Source: an uncultured Methanomassiliicoccus sp.
GTDB lineage: Archaea; Thermoplasmatota; Thermoplasmata; Methanomassiliicoccales; Methanomassiliicoccaceae
Direction: 5' to 3'
Length of the DNA stretch: 64,000 bases
Assembly (NCBI GenBank): GCA_905202485.1
Contig: CAJKRY010000001.1
Span: 368,152 to 432,151 of the forward strand
Part shown: piece by piece, positions 1-9,040 of the stretch
Position numbering within the stretch: the stretch's first letter is position 1
Layout of the letters: every line of letters begins with the position of its first letter
Made by a program: the position numbers and the translations under genes
The notes under the pieces: generated by a model
What the model saw: the letters and a program-made list of their open reading frames with translations, nothing else
What the model was told of the DNA's origin: nothing
Databases searched by the model: none

Positions 1-284
1 ACACAGTCATGTTTTTTATCTAGTCCAAATTTTTTAAGGACTGTTCCTCCCGACATTTCATCCAGCTCAATAAGGCTGTCTACAATTCTGCGGACTATGG
101 CAATTCCTGGTGATTTTCTTCTGCCAGATTCATAGTCGCTGATCATTGAAGGAGAAACACCCATGTACTCAGCAAGGTCCTGCTGTGAAACATGAAACTC
201 TTCCCTCCATTTTCTGATGGTTTTACCAGCATCCTGAGAAAGAGTTATCTCTCCTGCGATCTTTTCTCGCAGCTGATCCTTCAT
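1..284 (-). CDS. XRE-family HTH transcriptional regulator, 3' end cut by window edge
   Basis: The visible 94 codons begin at an ATG at 284-282 and run off the left edge. The N-terminal half holds a helix-turn-helix with VSQQDLAEYMGVSPSMISDY at about residues 33-52, followed by ESGRRKSPG, the classic XRE/Cro layout. After it comes a helical stretch (IVRRIVDSLIELD). This matches archaeal HTH regulators that carry a C-terminal extension, but the rest of the protein is outside the window, so the family cannot be fixed further. A TATA-like element at 303-313 on the minus strand predicts a nearly leaderless mRNA. An inverted repeat just upstream of that TATA box suggests autoregulation (inference). 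Confidence 0.85.
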   Translation of the reverse strand, partial: MKDQLREKIAGEITLSQDAGKTIRKWREEFHVSQQDLAEYMGVSPSMISDYESGRRKSPGIAIVRRIVDSLIELDEMSGGTVLKKFGLDKKHDC

Positions 285-302
285 CAAAGGCAGGAAAAGC
301 AA

Positions 303-338
303 GAAGATATAAATAGATGTCGAAGTCAAACATCGACA
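303..338 (-). promoter_or_regulatory. Promoter with inverted-repeat operator candidate for the HTH gene
   Basis: On the minus strand a TATA-like box (ATTTATATCTT, 313-303) lies about 25 nt before the HTH start codon at 284. Directly upstream is a perfect 6-bp inverted repeat, TGTCGA (318-323) and TCGACA (333-338), separated by 9 nt. The spacing fits one dimeric HTH protein on successive turns. That the neighbouring HTH protein binds here is inference. Confidence 0.4.
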
Positions 339-405
339 ATAGCATATCTTATGAAACTATGGGTGCGAAGATATATATTGGATTTGTTTGTTAGCGGTTT
401 AAAGT

Positions 406-481
406 GGGTCCGTGGGCTAGCTTGGTATACTTGTAGCTTCGGGAGCTATAGACTCCAGTTCAAATCTGGGCGGACCCACCA
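406..481 (+). tRNA. tRNA-Pro (anticodon CGG), CCA encoded
   Basis: The acceptor stem GGGTCCG (406-412) pairs with CGGACCC (471-477), followed by discriminator A478 and an encoded CCA at 479-481. The anticodon arm GTAGC-TTCGGGA-GCTAT has anticodon CGG with G37, as in proline tRNAs. The T arm TCCAG-TTCAAAT-CTGGG is intact apart from one T-G wobble at its base. The D stem is weak, with at least one mismatch. There is no intron. A TATA box at about 370-379 is placed correctly for a start a few nt before the mature 5' end. Confidence 0.93.
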
Positions 482-554
482 CTCCAAAAATGGAAGATTT
501 TCTAACGCTTGTATATATTAAATAACATCTGTTTTATGCACTCATGAGTACCTA

Positions 555-579
555 GAATCACCCCATAAATGAAGACTAC
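555..579. repeat. Eroded CRISPR repeat outside the distal end of the array
   Basis: The segment starts GAATCACCCC and ends GACTAC, like the array repeat, but the middle is changed and it is 3 nt shorter (25 nt against 28). It lies 179 bp before the first intact repeat, close to three 61-bp units. It looks like a decayed old repeat beyond the leader-distal end, which supports a leader on the opposite (cas2) side. The rest of 482-733 is AT-rich and shows no gene. Confidence 0.6.
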
Positions 580-733
580 CTGGATTGAAGCCATAAAGTA
601 CTTTGATATTATAGGATCATTACCATTTATATAAATACCAGATGGTATCTTATTTTGTAGTATTCAGCCTCTAATAGACCTCTCAATAGATGAGAATTAT
701 TATTTTTCTAATCCTCTGCAGTTATCAATGATG

Positions 734-2958
734 GAATCACCCCCACGTATGTGGGGACTACTAAACCACATTCCTACACTAAAAATATAAGCTGGAATCA
801 CCCCCACGTATGTGGGGACTACTTAATTGTGAATTATGGTTGCAGTTATTGCAGCGAATCACCCCCACGTATGTGGGGACTACGAGGAACACAATACTTA
901 GATGTGATATCTTTTAGAATCACCCCCACGTATGTGGGGACTACTTTAGAGTTTTTTCGCGGTATTGCTAATGTAACGAATCACCCCCACGTATGTGGGG
1001 ACTACCAATTATCGTGGCTGCATTGTATTATTGCTTTGGAATCACCCCCACGTATGTGGGGACTACCAATTATCGTGGCTGCATTGTATTATTGCTTTGG
1101 AATCACCCCCACGTATGTGGGGACTACTCAATAATGCGTTTTTCCTCCCAGATGACTTCAGAATCACCCCCACGTATGTGGGGACTACGGATATTGAGAA
1201 TATTTTACTACTTTCTGAGTAGAATCACCCCCACGTATGTGGGGACTACTGAGGAAGTATTTTTGGCATTGGGCCTTGATTAGAATCACCCCCACGTATG
1301 TGGGGACTACTGACACGGTATGGTCTAATCCTTTGGACGAGAAGAATCACCCCCACGTATGTGGGGACTACCTGGACGCTTAGCCAGGCGATTATCTTTC
1401 TTGAGAATCACCCCCACGTATGTGGGGACTACTTCCGCGAATCCTTTCATTTATTATCGTAGTCAGAATCACCCCCACGTATGTGGGGACTACCTCATGT
1501 TATGAGCCCAGAGATGGGTCGTGTTAGAATCACCCCCACGTATGTGGGGACTACTACGGCTGTTTGACCAGCCGCGCTCAATTAGTGGAATCACCCCCAC
1601 GTATGTGGGGACTACTACTCTTCTCCAATGGATGACCAATAAAAACGGGAATCACCCCCACGTATGTGGGGACTACCTAGCTACAGATAGAGCAGTCGGC
1701 GTTGTTCTAGAATCACCCCCACGTATGTGGGGACTACGCTGCATCGTCTACCATTTCAGCAGACCATTCAGAATCACCCCCACGTATGTGGGGACTACCG
1801 CTTCCTGCTGGCTGACATCCGTCCCCATCTGGAATCACCCCCACGTATGTGGGGACTACTCCCAAAGTTTAAACTCCATTCAATCACCTTGAGAATCACC
1901 CCCACGTATGTGGGGACTACTTTAGGACTAAATGAGGTATGGATGATGACATAGAATCACCCCCACGTATGTGGGGACTACTGCTTTTGCCCTGAGGTAC
2001 CTGCCCCTCTTGTAGAATCACCCCCACGTATGTGGGGACTACTTTTGCTTCCATATTTTCACCTCAGTGATCTAAGAATCACCCCCACGTATGTGGGGAC
2101 TACGACGACTAAGCGAAAAATGGCTAACGGCGAGAGGAATCACCCCCACGTATGTGGGGACTACCCATTATGAAGGCGGCGGCGATTGTTAAGGGACGAA
2201 TCACCCCCACGTATGTGGGGACTACGTATTTACCAAGTTTCTGGATGTGATCTAATTGGAATCACCCCCACGTATGTGGGGACTACATGTAATCTAGTAC
2301 TCGATTACATAACATAGTAGAATCACCCCCACGTATGTGGGGACTACGTCGACGTCAAGAGCATCTGCTAATCCTTTGTAGAATCACCCCCACGTATGTG
2401 GAGACTACGCATCGAATTTACTGCTCATAATGCACACCTTCGAATCACCCCCACGTATGTGGGGACTACTGACTGCTTGCTTAGAGATCCCAAACTCTTT
2501 CAGAATCACCCCCCACGTATGTGGGGACTACTGTGATAAAATCATCGAGCCGGCCCTGCACATCGAATCACCCCCACGTATGTGGGGACTACCGTCTATA
2601 TCGCATTCATCAATGCACTCTGAGAGAATCACCCCCACGTATGTGGGGACTACCGGCTGCTCCGTCCACACCGCTGGATATTCTGCGAATCACCCCCACG
2701 TATGTGGGGACTACTTGAAACAGCTTTCTGAACACGATCGTCGAAGGGAATCACCCCCACGTATGTGGGGACTACTTCTACTTTTCGCATACACGATAAA
2801 GTGACATAGAATCACCCCCACGTATGTGGGGACTACTCATAACTAAATAGTTCATCGTCTTTAGTTTTAGAATCACCCCCACGTATGTGGGGACTACCCG
2901 GTGACAGCATCAGCAACATCTTTGCCGACGGAATCACCCCCACGTATGTGGGGACTAC
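734..2958 (-). CRISPR. Type I-E CRISPR array, 37 repeats / 36 spacers
   Basis: The repeat is 28 nt, reading GAATCACC...GGGGACTAC on the plus strand. In the likely transcribed (minus) direction it reads GTAGTCCCCAC-ATAC-GTGGGGGTGATTC, with a 6-bp stem CCCCAC/GTGGGG as in type I-E repeats. Repeat starts are 61 bp apart throughout, so every spacer is 33 nt. The only changes are one G-to-A in the repeat at 2381 and one extra C in the repeat at 2503. Spacers 5 (1006-1038) and 6 (1067-1099) are identical. The cas genes lie to the right, and an eroded repeat lies to the left. Both imply that the leader is at 2959-3170 and transcription runs leftward. Proline-rich ORFs read across the array are artefacts of the repeat. 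Confidence 0.98.
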
Positions 2959-3170
2959 ACTAAGCATATAACTCTGTCCAGTCATATCAAATTTTGCTTC
3001 ATGTTCCATGAATATTTATGAAAAATATTCACTTTCATTTCAGCAGATCAACAAATATCCAATAATATATTTAAATATAAATGATTAATTATGTATTTAA
3101 TATAATTATAGTGTGCGGTTAAGAATAGCGACGCTTAATTACATTAACTTAGTTGTATGCCGTTAGATTA
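2959..3170 (-). promoter_or_regulatory. CRISPR leader
   Basis: This AT-rich 210-bp stretch lies between the first (newest) repeat and the 3' end of cas2 and holds no ORF. It contains several TATA-like runs (around 3062-3085) that could start leftward transcription. It also has a palindrome, GAATATTT-ATGAA-AAATATTC at 3010-3030, about 52 bp from the first repeat, a plausible site for integration-host binding or array transcription. The leader role is inferred from position and composition. Confidence 0.7.
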
Positions 3171-3173
3171 TAC

Positions 3174-3455
3174 TTATTCTGAATTGATTATTTTTTGCAT
3201 CAGCTTCAGACCGTCAAAGTCAATGGGTCTCCACTCCGCATTATGCACTCTGAAATCAAACCCCTGCTCATTTCTTACATTGTAAACCATCGTGACTTTT
3301 CCTTTATTACAATGATTAATAATCCGATCCCAGAGGTCATCCCGCACACGCGCACTGACGCGGCCTACAAACACATTTGTATTTATTTCAAAAAGCCATT
3401 TAGTTAAGTCCCCGCGCAGAGAAGGCGGACAGTTACTGAGTACAATGACAATCAT
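3174..3455 (-). CDS. cas2: CRISPR-associated endoribonuclease Cas2, type I-E
   Basis: This 93-residue protein matches the Cas2e family along its length. It begins MIVIVLSNCPPSLRGDLTKW, has VSARVRDDLWDRI in the middle, and ends with the family block around FRVHNAEWRPIDFDGLKLM. Cas2e dimers bridge Cas1 dimers in the spacer-integration complex, and in I-E the C-terminal tail contacts Cas1. The gene overlaps the 3' end of cas1 by 4 nt and is the last gene of the cas operon, next to the leader. It looks intact, but its partner cas1 is frameshifted, so adaptation may not work. Confidence 0.95.
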   Translation of the reverse strand: MIVIVLSNCPPSLRGDLTKWLFEINTNVFVGRVSARVRDDLWDRIINHCNKGKVTMVYNVRNEQGFDFRVHNAEWRPIDFDGLKLMQKIINSE

Positions 3456-4419
3456 ATATTCTCACTATCTGTGTCGTCTGATTCTAAACCGTATGCTGTT
3501 GCGCTTTTGACATGGCCCGATTTATCATCCCACAGTTTCAAACATTCTGATTCAAAATCTTCTTTTTCATAACTATTGGCTGGATTTATTAACAATCCAT
3601 GAATATCTGCAGCCATTCGTTTCATAAGATCAGTATCTTTAACTGCATCCCGCATGGCCCTCCGTGTCACGCGGCCGATGTCAAATACTTCTTCTTTTGC
3701 CACGCCGAATGCTAGCGGTATCGTTAATTCAGTTTTGTACAGATCGGCAATATCATACACAAATGATTTTTCATGGCCTGTGTGTATAAAACCCAGTCCG
3801 GGAGAGCATCCCAGAGCAACGATTACACTATGCGCGATGCCATACAGACATGAATGCGCTGCAGAAAGAGCCATATTTATCGGATCGCTGTAAAAGAAGT
3901 TATCTGGATCGTATTCTCTTCCATTCCACGGCACGCCGGTCTCGTCAGACATCTTACGGTAAACCTTTCTGATTCTCGATCCTTCTCTCCCTCTGAGCTG
4001 CTGCATCGTCAAGCCGGATACGTCCTCGCCTGGAAAACGCATCTGGTACATCATCCTGGCAACGGCCAAACGGCTGCGTGTGCTGGATACTGCCTTCGCT
4101 TGAGCAATGAGAAATCTTGAAGAGTTGGTCAGCGGACGCCCGTGCGCATAATACCTGACACCTTGTTCACCAACCCAGATTATACTTGCGCCTGCACCGC
4201 CCAGCAGCTCCACAGCACGATGGGATATCGTTTGCCTGGACCTAAAATCAAGGCGCTGATCATTGCTGCAGGCATGCAGGTAACTCCATTTCCGTCTTTT
4301 ATAGATATTGCATTTTCAGAGCGGTTTATAATGCACTTTTCTAAGTACAGAAATGATATGCGCTCTTTGATTCTCGGCAGCACCTGCAGATCCGGCCTTT
4401 CGGTTTTAATGCTGCTCAT
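3452..4419 (-). pseudogene. cas1: Cas1, type I-E integrase, broken by a one-base frameshift
   Basis: The N-terminal part starts at an ATG at 4419-4417 (MSSIKTERPDLQVLPRIKER...) and runs to ISALILGPG. The reading frame then leaves the Cas1 path. The next frame continues exactly where Cas1e should (TISHRAVELLGGAGASIIWVGEQGVRYY...) to a stop at 3452. One base is missing near 4231-4234, where the expected GPG-x-TISHR would be restored by one extra base. A GTG at 4213 could start a 253-residue C-terminal product containing the catalytic-domain region, but the N-terminal beta-domain would be lost. Cas1 integrates new spacers with Cas2. The start overlaps cas6e by 14 nt. The shift is either real decay or a base-call error. 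Confidence 0.85.
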
Positions 4420-5083
4420 GTTCCCTCGCAAGAGTGAGCATTCCACAGCCGTATGCTTTAGCTTTTCCTATCCCCCTGCAGATTGTTTCTCTGAATACGT
4501 CTGAGTCTTCAATCTTCAAAACGCCTTCGAAAGTCACCATGCTTATTGTCACTCTGCTACCGTTACGGTCGAACTGTTTGAGAGCTCTTTGCTTAATGTC
4601 AAATCCAGGTACATCACAGCCTGAGATATTTGGTATTGAAAAACCACATTTGGCAGAGCGGTCGATCAGCCATTTCTTCTGCTGTTCGATAGTCACGTGA
4701 TGGACTGTTTTTCCTGCAGATCGGTCGTCCCGGTTGCCGGATACTCTGCGCACCGGGTTAGCCTTCAGACGAAATCTCCAGGTTTGTCCTTCATGTAATT
4801 TATTCAAGAACTGCTCATAATCTACCGATTCCCACTGCTGCCCTGAAGACGGCCATCCCATTTGATCGATCAGATGGGCAAAATCAGGTTTACTATCGCT
4901 CTGTACCATCAGATAGGTAGCCGCGCCTAACCTGTCGATCCTCCACAGTACTCTGTCGCTCTGCAGAGACAATGATGGAAAGCTTGACATCACGCAGGCG
5001 TGCATTATCTGCGGAGAATTCAGAGCATCTATTGTTTTACGTCTGAATGGATTGATTTCTAGTCTTGATAGATACATCGTCAC
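4406..5083 (-). CDS. cas6e: Cas6e, pre-crRNA endoribonuclease
   Basis: The 225-residue protein has the two-RAMP-fold Cas6e pattern. It starts MTMYLSRLEINPFRRKT, then a candidate catalytic histidine at about residue 28 in the IMHACV segment. The C-terminal glycine-rich loop is GIGKAKAYGCGMLTLAR. Cas6e cleaves the repeat at the base of the CCCCAC/GTGGGG stem and stays bound to the crRNA in Cascade. The gene overlaps cas5 by 4 nt upstream and the cas1 start downstream. The stem-loop of the array repeats and of the mini-array at 11961 are its expected substrates. Confidence 0.93.
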   Translation of the reverse strand: MTMYLSRLEINPFRRKTIDALNSPQIMHACVMSSFPSLSLQSDRVLWRIDRLGAATYLMVQSDSKPDFAHLIDQMGWPSSGQQWESVDYEQFLNKLHEGQTWRFRLKANPVRRVSGNRDDRSAGKTVHHVTIEQQKKWLIDRSAKCGFSIPNISGCDVPGFDIKQRALKQFDRNGSRVTISMVTFEGVLKIEDSDVFRETICRGIGKAKAYGCGMLTLAREHEQH

Positions 5084-5826
5084 ACCTGTTTTTCTCTTAG
5101 TTCTTTGATCGGATCCTGATCTGTAGGAACTTCTTTCATTCTGTAACGGCTGTCATTGTTTTGCAGCGCTACACCTTCTAAGTCAGAAGATAATTGTCTA
5201 AATCCATATGCTCTATGGTTCTGATTAAATGATACCGGCACATCTTTAGAGAAGCCTGCGCCGTCTCCGACAGAGGATTCCGATATAATTTCCAGTTGAA
5301 GATTCTGCGACTTTTGAGCCTTATACCAGTTGGATGCCAGCCAGTTTTCATTTTTAAGAGCTTCCTCAAGAGACATGCTGCGGATGCCCAACGAAATTTG
5401 TCCAGCCGGGGGGCATGACCGTCTTCCCAGGTATAACGGGAAAAACGGATGATTTACAGCACAGTCTATTTCTTCTAAGAGTGGTCTGCTCCCTTCCAGA
5501 CCTGCAAGGAATACTGCGTCTGACAGGTAATGACGGTACGTGATAAACGCTAATTTGGATTTTGTCGGGTGATGTACCGTTTGATAATCAACCAGCAGTT
5601 CACCTTCCTGATCAATGCGCAGTCCGAATTTAAGAGTGCTGAGGTCGTCTAAAGCTTCATCCCTGCGTCGTCCCATAGCGGCAGCGATCATTCCAATAAC
5701 TCCACTTTTTGAAGGATACCTATCGGTATTCCGTGTGTTGAATTTACTGAATGTTCCCCATGATTGAAGGGGGGCAGCCAGCCTTAGGAGGAGGGTGGCC
5801 GGGGAATCAGAGCTCTCTGCGCACAT
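5080..5826 (-). CDS. cas5: Cas5, type I-E Cascade subunit (CasD)
   Basis: This 248-residue RAMP protein carries the Cas5 N-terminal signature LLLRLAAPLQSWG, then RYPSKSGVIGMIAAAMG, both typical of Cas5e. It is expected to cap the 5' handle of the crRNA at the base of Cascade. It overlaps cas7 by 20 nt and cas6e by 4 nt, so translation is probably coupled. The central part (FPLYLGRRSCPPAG) is also conserved in the family. No disruption is seen. Confidence 0.95.
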   Translation of the reverse strand: MCAESSDSPATLLLRLAAPLQSWGTFSKFNTRNTDRYPSKSGVIGMIAAAMGRRRDEALDDLSTLKFGLRIDQEGELLVDYQTVHHPTKSKLAFITYRHYLSDAVFLAGLEGSRPLLEEIDCAVNHPFFPLYLGRRSCPPAGQISLGIRSMSLEEALKNENWLASNWYKAQKSQNLQLEIISESSVGDGAGFSKDVPVSFNQNHRAYGFRQLSSDLEGVALQNNDSRYRMKEVPTDQDPIKELREKQV

Positions 5827-6895
5827 AGTCCTCCAGCCCGCGGATCATAGATACTAGGTCTAAAGAATCACCGAATGAACTGAAGCCCTCTCCGGAATGC
5901 CAGGTGCAAACCGGTTCCGGAACAAATGAAGAACATACTTCATGCTCGTAGTCTTCAAGTTTATCAATGGATTTCCTTGCATAACCTCCGCTAGCCTGAT
6001 CGGGCATAACCGGCGATTCAAAGGCACCGACCAGATTCACGGGCTGATCATTGCGTATGCAGATCATGACCGCGTTCGGCACAGTTCGGTTTGCAAATGT
6101 ATTTTGTTTACCGGTCGGCATCGATGAAACAAATGCGTGTATAAATTCACCTAATGCTTTAGCTGTGACTTCCGCATCATTTGACAGCTGCGCGTATAAA
6201 TCGTGAACTGCAACTGTAGCATACCGGTACAGTGTTGATGAATTAAACTCCACGGTTCCGATCATGCCTGCTCCGGCATTGTCCTCAGGAGACATATCAT
6301 CAACGGCGGTGAAATAATCATATTCATTGTCGACTTTATGTGTTGAGATCGCATGAGCAACTTGAGCAGATGCATCTGCATTCAAAGATGGATCGTCAGC
6401 AACCATGCGGCCGAAAAGCGCAGTATCGATTCCATGACCAGCATTCAAAGCAGCCTGTGCTTCTTTTTTTCCATAGCTCCCTGTTAATGCAAGCTTTGCA
6501 AGATTTTCTGCTTGCTTTGCGCTCATGAAAAATAAAGCTTTGGATTCTGGAACTGCGCCTTCATCTTTTTTCTTTGAACTGGTTTCAACTTTGATTCCAG
6601 CGGCGGAGATTACATCAGCTGCCATTTTCACCGCGTCGGATGCACTCGGATCCAGTCTTATGATTTCATCTGCTACCAGTTCTACAATCTTCTTCGTACG
6701 GATGCCAAGCTCTTTTTCATCCAGATTCTCCTGGAAATATGTCCTGACTGCTTTTTTCCAGCTCTGGGAAGATACACGTGCACGCCTGACGCCTCCATAT
6801 ACAGCGGTTTTTGGGCTGCCGGTATCATCACGATTTACACAGCTAGGCGGTACAGTTTGAATAACGTGCACATCCACAAATATTCTTTTGTTCAT
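5807..6895 (-). CDS. cas7: Cas7, type I-E Cascade backbone (Cse4/CasC)
   Basis: The 362-residue protein begins MNKRIFVDVHVIQTVPPSCV, followed by NRDDTGSPKTAVYGGVRRARVSSQSWKKAVR, the hallmark block of the Cse4/CasC family. Further family motifs are DAALFGRM-like (TALFGRMVADDP) and GTVEFNSSTLYRYA. Six copies form the crRNA-binding filament of Cascade. It starts 2 nt after cse2 ends. The length is normal and the frame intact. Confidence 0.96.
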   Translation of the reverse strand: MNKRIFVDVHVIQTVPPSCVNRDDTGSPKTAVYGGVRRARVSSQSWKKAVRTYFQENLDEKELGIRTKKIVELVADEIIRLDPSASDAVKMAADVISAAGIKVETSSKKKDEGAVPESKALFFMSAKQAENLAKLALTGSYGKKEAQAALNAGHGIDTALFGRMVADDPSLNADASAQVAHAISTHKVDNEYDYFTAVDDMSPEDNAGAGMIGTVEFNSSTLYRYATVAVHDLYAQLSNDAEVTAKALGEFIHAFVSSMPTGKQNTFANRTVPNAVMICIRNDQPVNLVGAFESPVMPDQASGGYARKSIDKLEDYEHEVCSSFVPEPVCTWHSGEGFSSFGDSLDLVSMIRGLEDYVRREL

Positions 6896-6897
6896 TA

Positions 6898-7401
6898 TTA
6901 CACCTCGTCTTTGTTTTCTTTATTCTTTAATTTATAAAAGTCCTGACCCCAGCGGAGACGTACTCCTGCTTTTCCTTCAGGGAATTGAAATGCGTAGAGA
7001 TCCTTGGCAAATTTAGGATAATCCACGCTGATGCTCTGATTAGATTTCATCATCTGAACAGCTCCTCGCGCATGATGTGAAAGTTCCTTCAGATCATTAG
7101 ACGTGATGATTGCATCAAATCTCCTTTTGATTGATTCTTCATTGCTGCCGTCTGGAGAAATTAACCGCCTGACGGCTGCTGCAAATGGTTTTTTATATTC
7201 ACTAACAGGCAATGAATTACCCTGCTGATGCAGGGCATAAAGCGTCAGCGCTGTGTGTATTGCCCATTCAGCTTCAGTTGGTTTCGGATGTTCTTCATCA
7301 TATGCCGTTAGTTCTTCGGGTATGCCGTTGAGTGTGACTTCCCACAATTCAGGCATTTCGAAGGGATCTTTGCTTATGCCTCTGCGCAATTTAGCCAGCA
7401 T
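6898..7401 (-). CDS. cse2: Cse2 (CasB), Cascade small subunit, 5' end damaged
   Basis: The first in-frame canonical start gives 167 residues beginning MLAKLRRGISKDPFEMPELW, which is the middle of the usual Cse2 N-terminus. The conserved sequence continues in frame upstream (VYSFVDSKIRSLQVKTPWSAA) to about 7482 without any ATG, GTG or TTG. There it meets TAA at 7485-7483, directly preceded by an in-frame ATG at 7488-7486. The parsimonious reading is an ancestral start overlapping the end of cse1 whose second codon has mutated to a stop, so a full protein would be about 195 residues. Cse2 dimers stabilise the target R-loop. Loss of the N-terminus could weaken interference. A base-call error is the alternative. 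Confidence 0.85.
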   Translation of the reverse strand: MLAKLRRGISKDPFEMPELWEVTLNGIPEELTAYDEEHPKPTEAEWAIHTALTLYALHQQGNSLPVSEYKKPFAAAVRRLISPDGSNEESIKRRFDAIITSNDLKELSHHARGAVQMMKSNQSISVDYPKFAKDLYAFQFPEGKAGVRLRWGQDFYKLKNKENKDEV

Positions 7402-7468
7402 CGCTGCCGACCATGGCGTTTTAACTTGCAGAGACCTGATTTTGCTGTCTACAAAACTATATACTAAC

Positions 7469-9040
7469 TCAGATTTGGATATTTACATCACCTCCGATTA
7501 ATTCATATATTTTATTCCTAAATAATCTAAATTTAGTTATTGCATTATTGCTCATACTTTTTCCGATAATCGCAGTTTCACTGGAGTTATCTAGCATTTG
7601 TTTTCCGATTCTAATCGTTTCGTTTTTTGTTATATCAAGCCATTCATTCATTTTATCATTCAAGCTGTTAAAGTCATTTGGATTTATGGACAGCAGCCAC
7701 CTTCTAAACGGCTGGTCAAGATTGTAATATGCAGTTCTTCTGGCATCAGCAGAAACTTGGAATCTGTTGTCGTTTCCGTTTCCGCTGATTTCTGAGAGGC
7801 TGCGGGCAAAATTACCGAGCTCCTTGACACACATATCGGTAAGTTTGAGATTTTCCTCAATTCTTACATTCCATATTTTTCCAATATCTGCAAGCAGTCC
7901 TGCATTGATTGAAAGTGAGTCTTCAAAAACATCCTCTACACTGGAATTTTTGTCTCCGTATGCCATGCCGACAATTCTCAACCGAAGAAACTTATAGTCA
8001 AGTCCATGATCTTTGAGATATGAAAACCACCTAATTACCCCAGGTTCCATGATGTCGGTGTTAGAGGATATGATGACTGAATAATCTCTCCAGATTGATC
8101 TGGTAATATCATGCCGTTTGGGTTTCCAGCCGTTGTCATCATCTGTCTTCCAGACGGTCATCTGCTCAATCATAGAATTTTCAGAAGGGAAAACATCACC
8201 GCCGATTGACTTGAAGCCTGTAACTGCCGAACCATCCCTGTTAAGCAGCATCCTCCGGGATTGAAGTGTCAGCAGTTCCAGAGGGCTCGTCGGAGCTGGA
8301 ATTTTTCTTCTTTCCTCGATGCATACTTCATTTCTTTCCCAGACTGCTTCTCCATCAGGAAATGAATCCTCATTTCTGTCCAGAAGAACATAATTTAACA
8401 TTAATGTTTCAAAAAGATTGTTTCCCTGAGTAGAAATCAATCCCAGCTTTCCCAACCACCCGACTCCGACTGGCGGAAGATCTGCACCGCGTGTTGTGGG
8501 TTTGATTGAAGAATCGTCAAAAGAATTTATGTGCAGCAGCCACCGCGCTGCTTCAGCATAATCAAGCCGCTTCTTGCTTTCTTCACCTCTCAGTGAAAAA
8601 AGACGCGGCTTGTTGCTGCTTTCAGAAAGATCGCCTATGAGTTTTGATGCATCATATTCAGTACCTTTAACGATGTTTGCCTGATAAAATGGCCTCTGGG
8701 GATGGAATAAGTAAAAACGATCTTCGTATTTATTAAGATAATTACGAATTTTATCCATATTAAACTGTCCCTTATCCCATTCTGAAAACCATGCGGATAC
8801 TGCCTGCTCAGGGTCGCTAAAAATATCACCATTTTCAGAGTGCCTGTCGGCTGCGTAAAGAATTGCTAATAGCAGACGAAAAACAGACATGTCCTGCGTT
8901 GGCAGTTCTCCTGATAATGATCGTATTACGTGCGCTTGTTCAAAAACCGAAATGATGCTTACGGTCTCAATAGCACCATCAGCATTCATAACAAGAATCC
9001 AGGGCTCATGCAATAAATTAAATTCAGTGTCATTCATCAC
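7469..9040 (-). CDS. cse1: Cse1 (CasA, Cas8e), Cascade large subunit
   Basis: The 523-residue protein has the Cse1 N-terminus (FNLLHEPWILVMNADG), then SVFRLLLAILYAA, the FYLFHPQRPFYQ motif, and LDYAEAARWLLHINSFDD with a following PTTRGADLPPVGVGWLG segment, all typical of the family. Cse1 recognises the PAM and recruits Cas3. It overlaps the end of cas3 by 11 nt. The 3' end overlaps the presumed original cse2 start. The length and frame are normal. Confidence 0.95.
   Translation of the reverse strand: MMNDTEFNLLHEPWILVMNADGAIETVSIISVFEQAHVIRSLSGELPTQDMSVFRLLLAILYAADRHSENGDIFSDPEQAVSAWFSEWDKGQFNMDKIRNYLNKYEDRFYLFHPQRPFYQANIVKGTEYDASKLIGDLSESSNKPRLFSLRGEESKKRLDYAEAARWLLHINSFDDSSIKPTTRGADLPPVGVGWLGKLGLISTQGNNLFETLMLNYVLLDRNEDSFPDGEAVWERNEVCIEERRKIPAPTSPLELLTLQSRRMLLNRDGSAVTGFKSIGGDVFPSENSMIEQMTVWKTDDDNGWKPKRHDITRSIWRDYSVIISSNTDIMEPGVIRWFSYLKDHGLDYKFLRLRIVGMAYGDKNSSVEDVFEDSLSINAGLLADIGKIWNVRIEENLKLTDMCVKELGNFARSLSEISGNGNDNRFQVSADARRTAYYNLDQPFRRWLLSINPNDFNSLNDKMNEWLDITKNETIRIGKQMLDNSSETAIIGKSMSNNAITKFRLFRNKIYELIGGDVNIQI

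Noticed and set aside
751..2804. Several plus-strand ORFs rich in HPHVCGDY, ESPPRMWG and ITPTYVGTT
   Set aside because: They are translations of the CRISPR repeat in three frames, interrupted by spacers; not genes.
3452..4213. cas1 as a naturally short 253-residue gene
   Set aside because: The missing N-terminal domain is encoded directly upstream in another frame, so a frameshift explains both parts.
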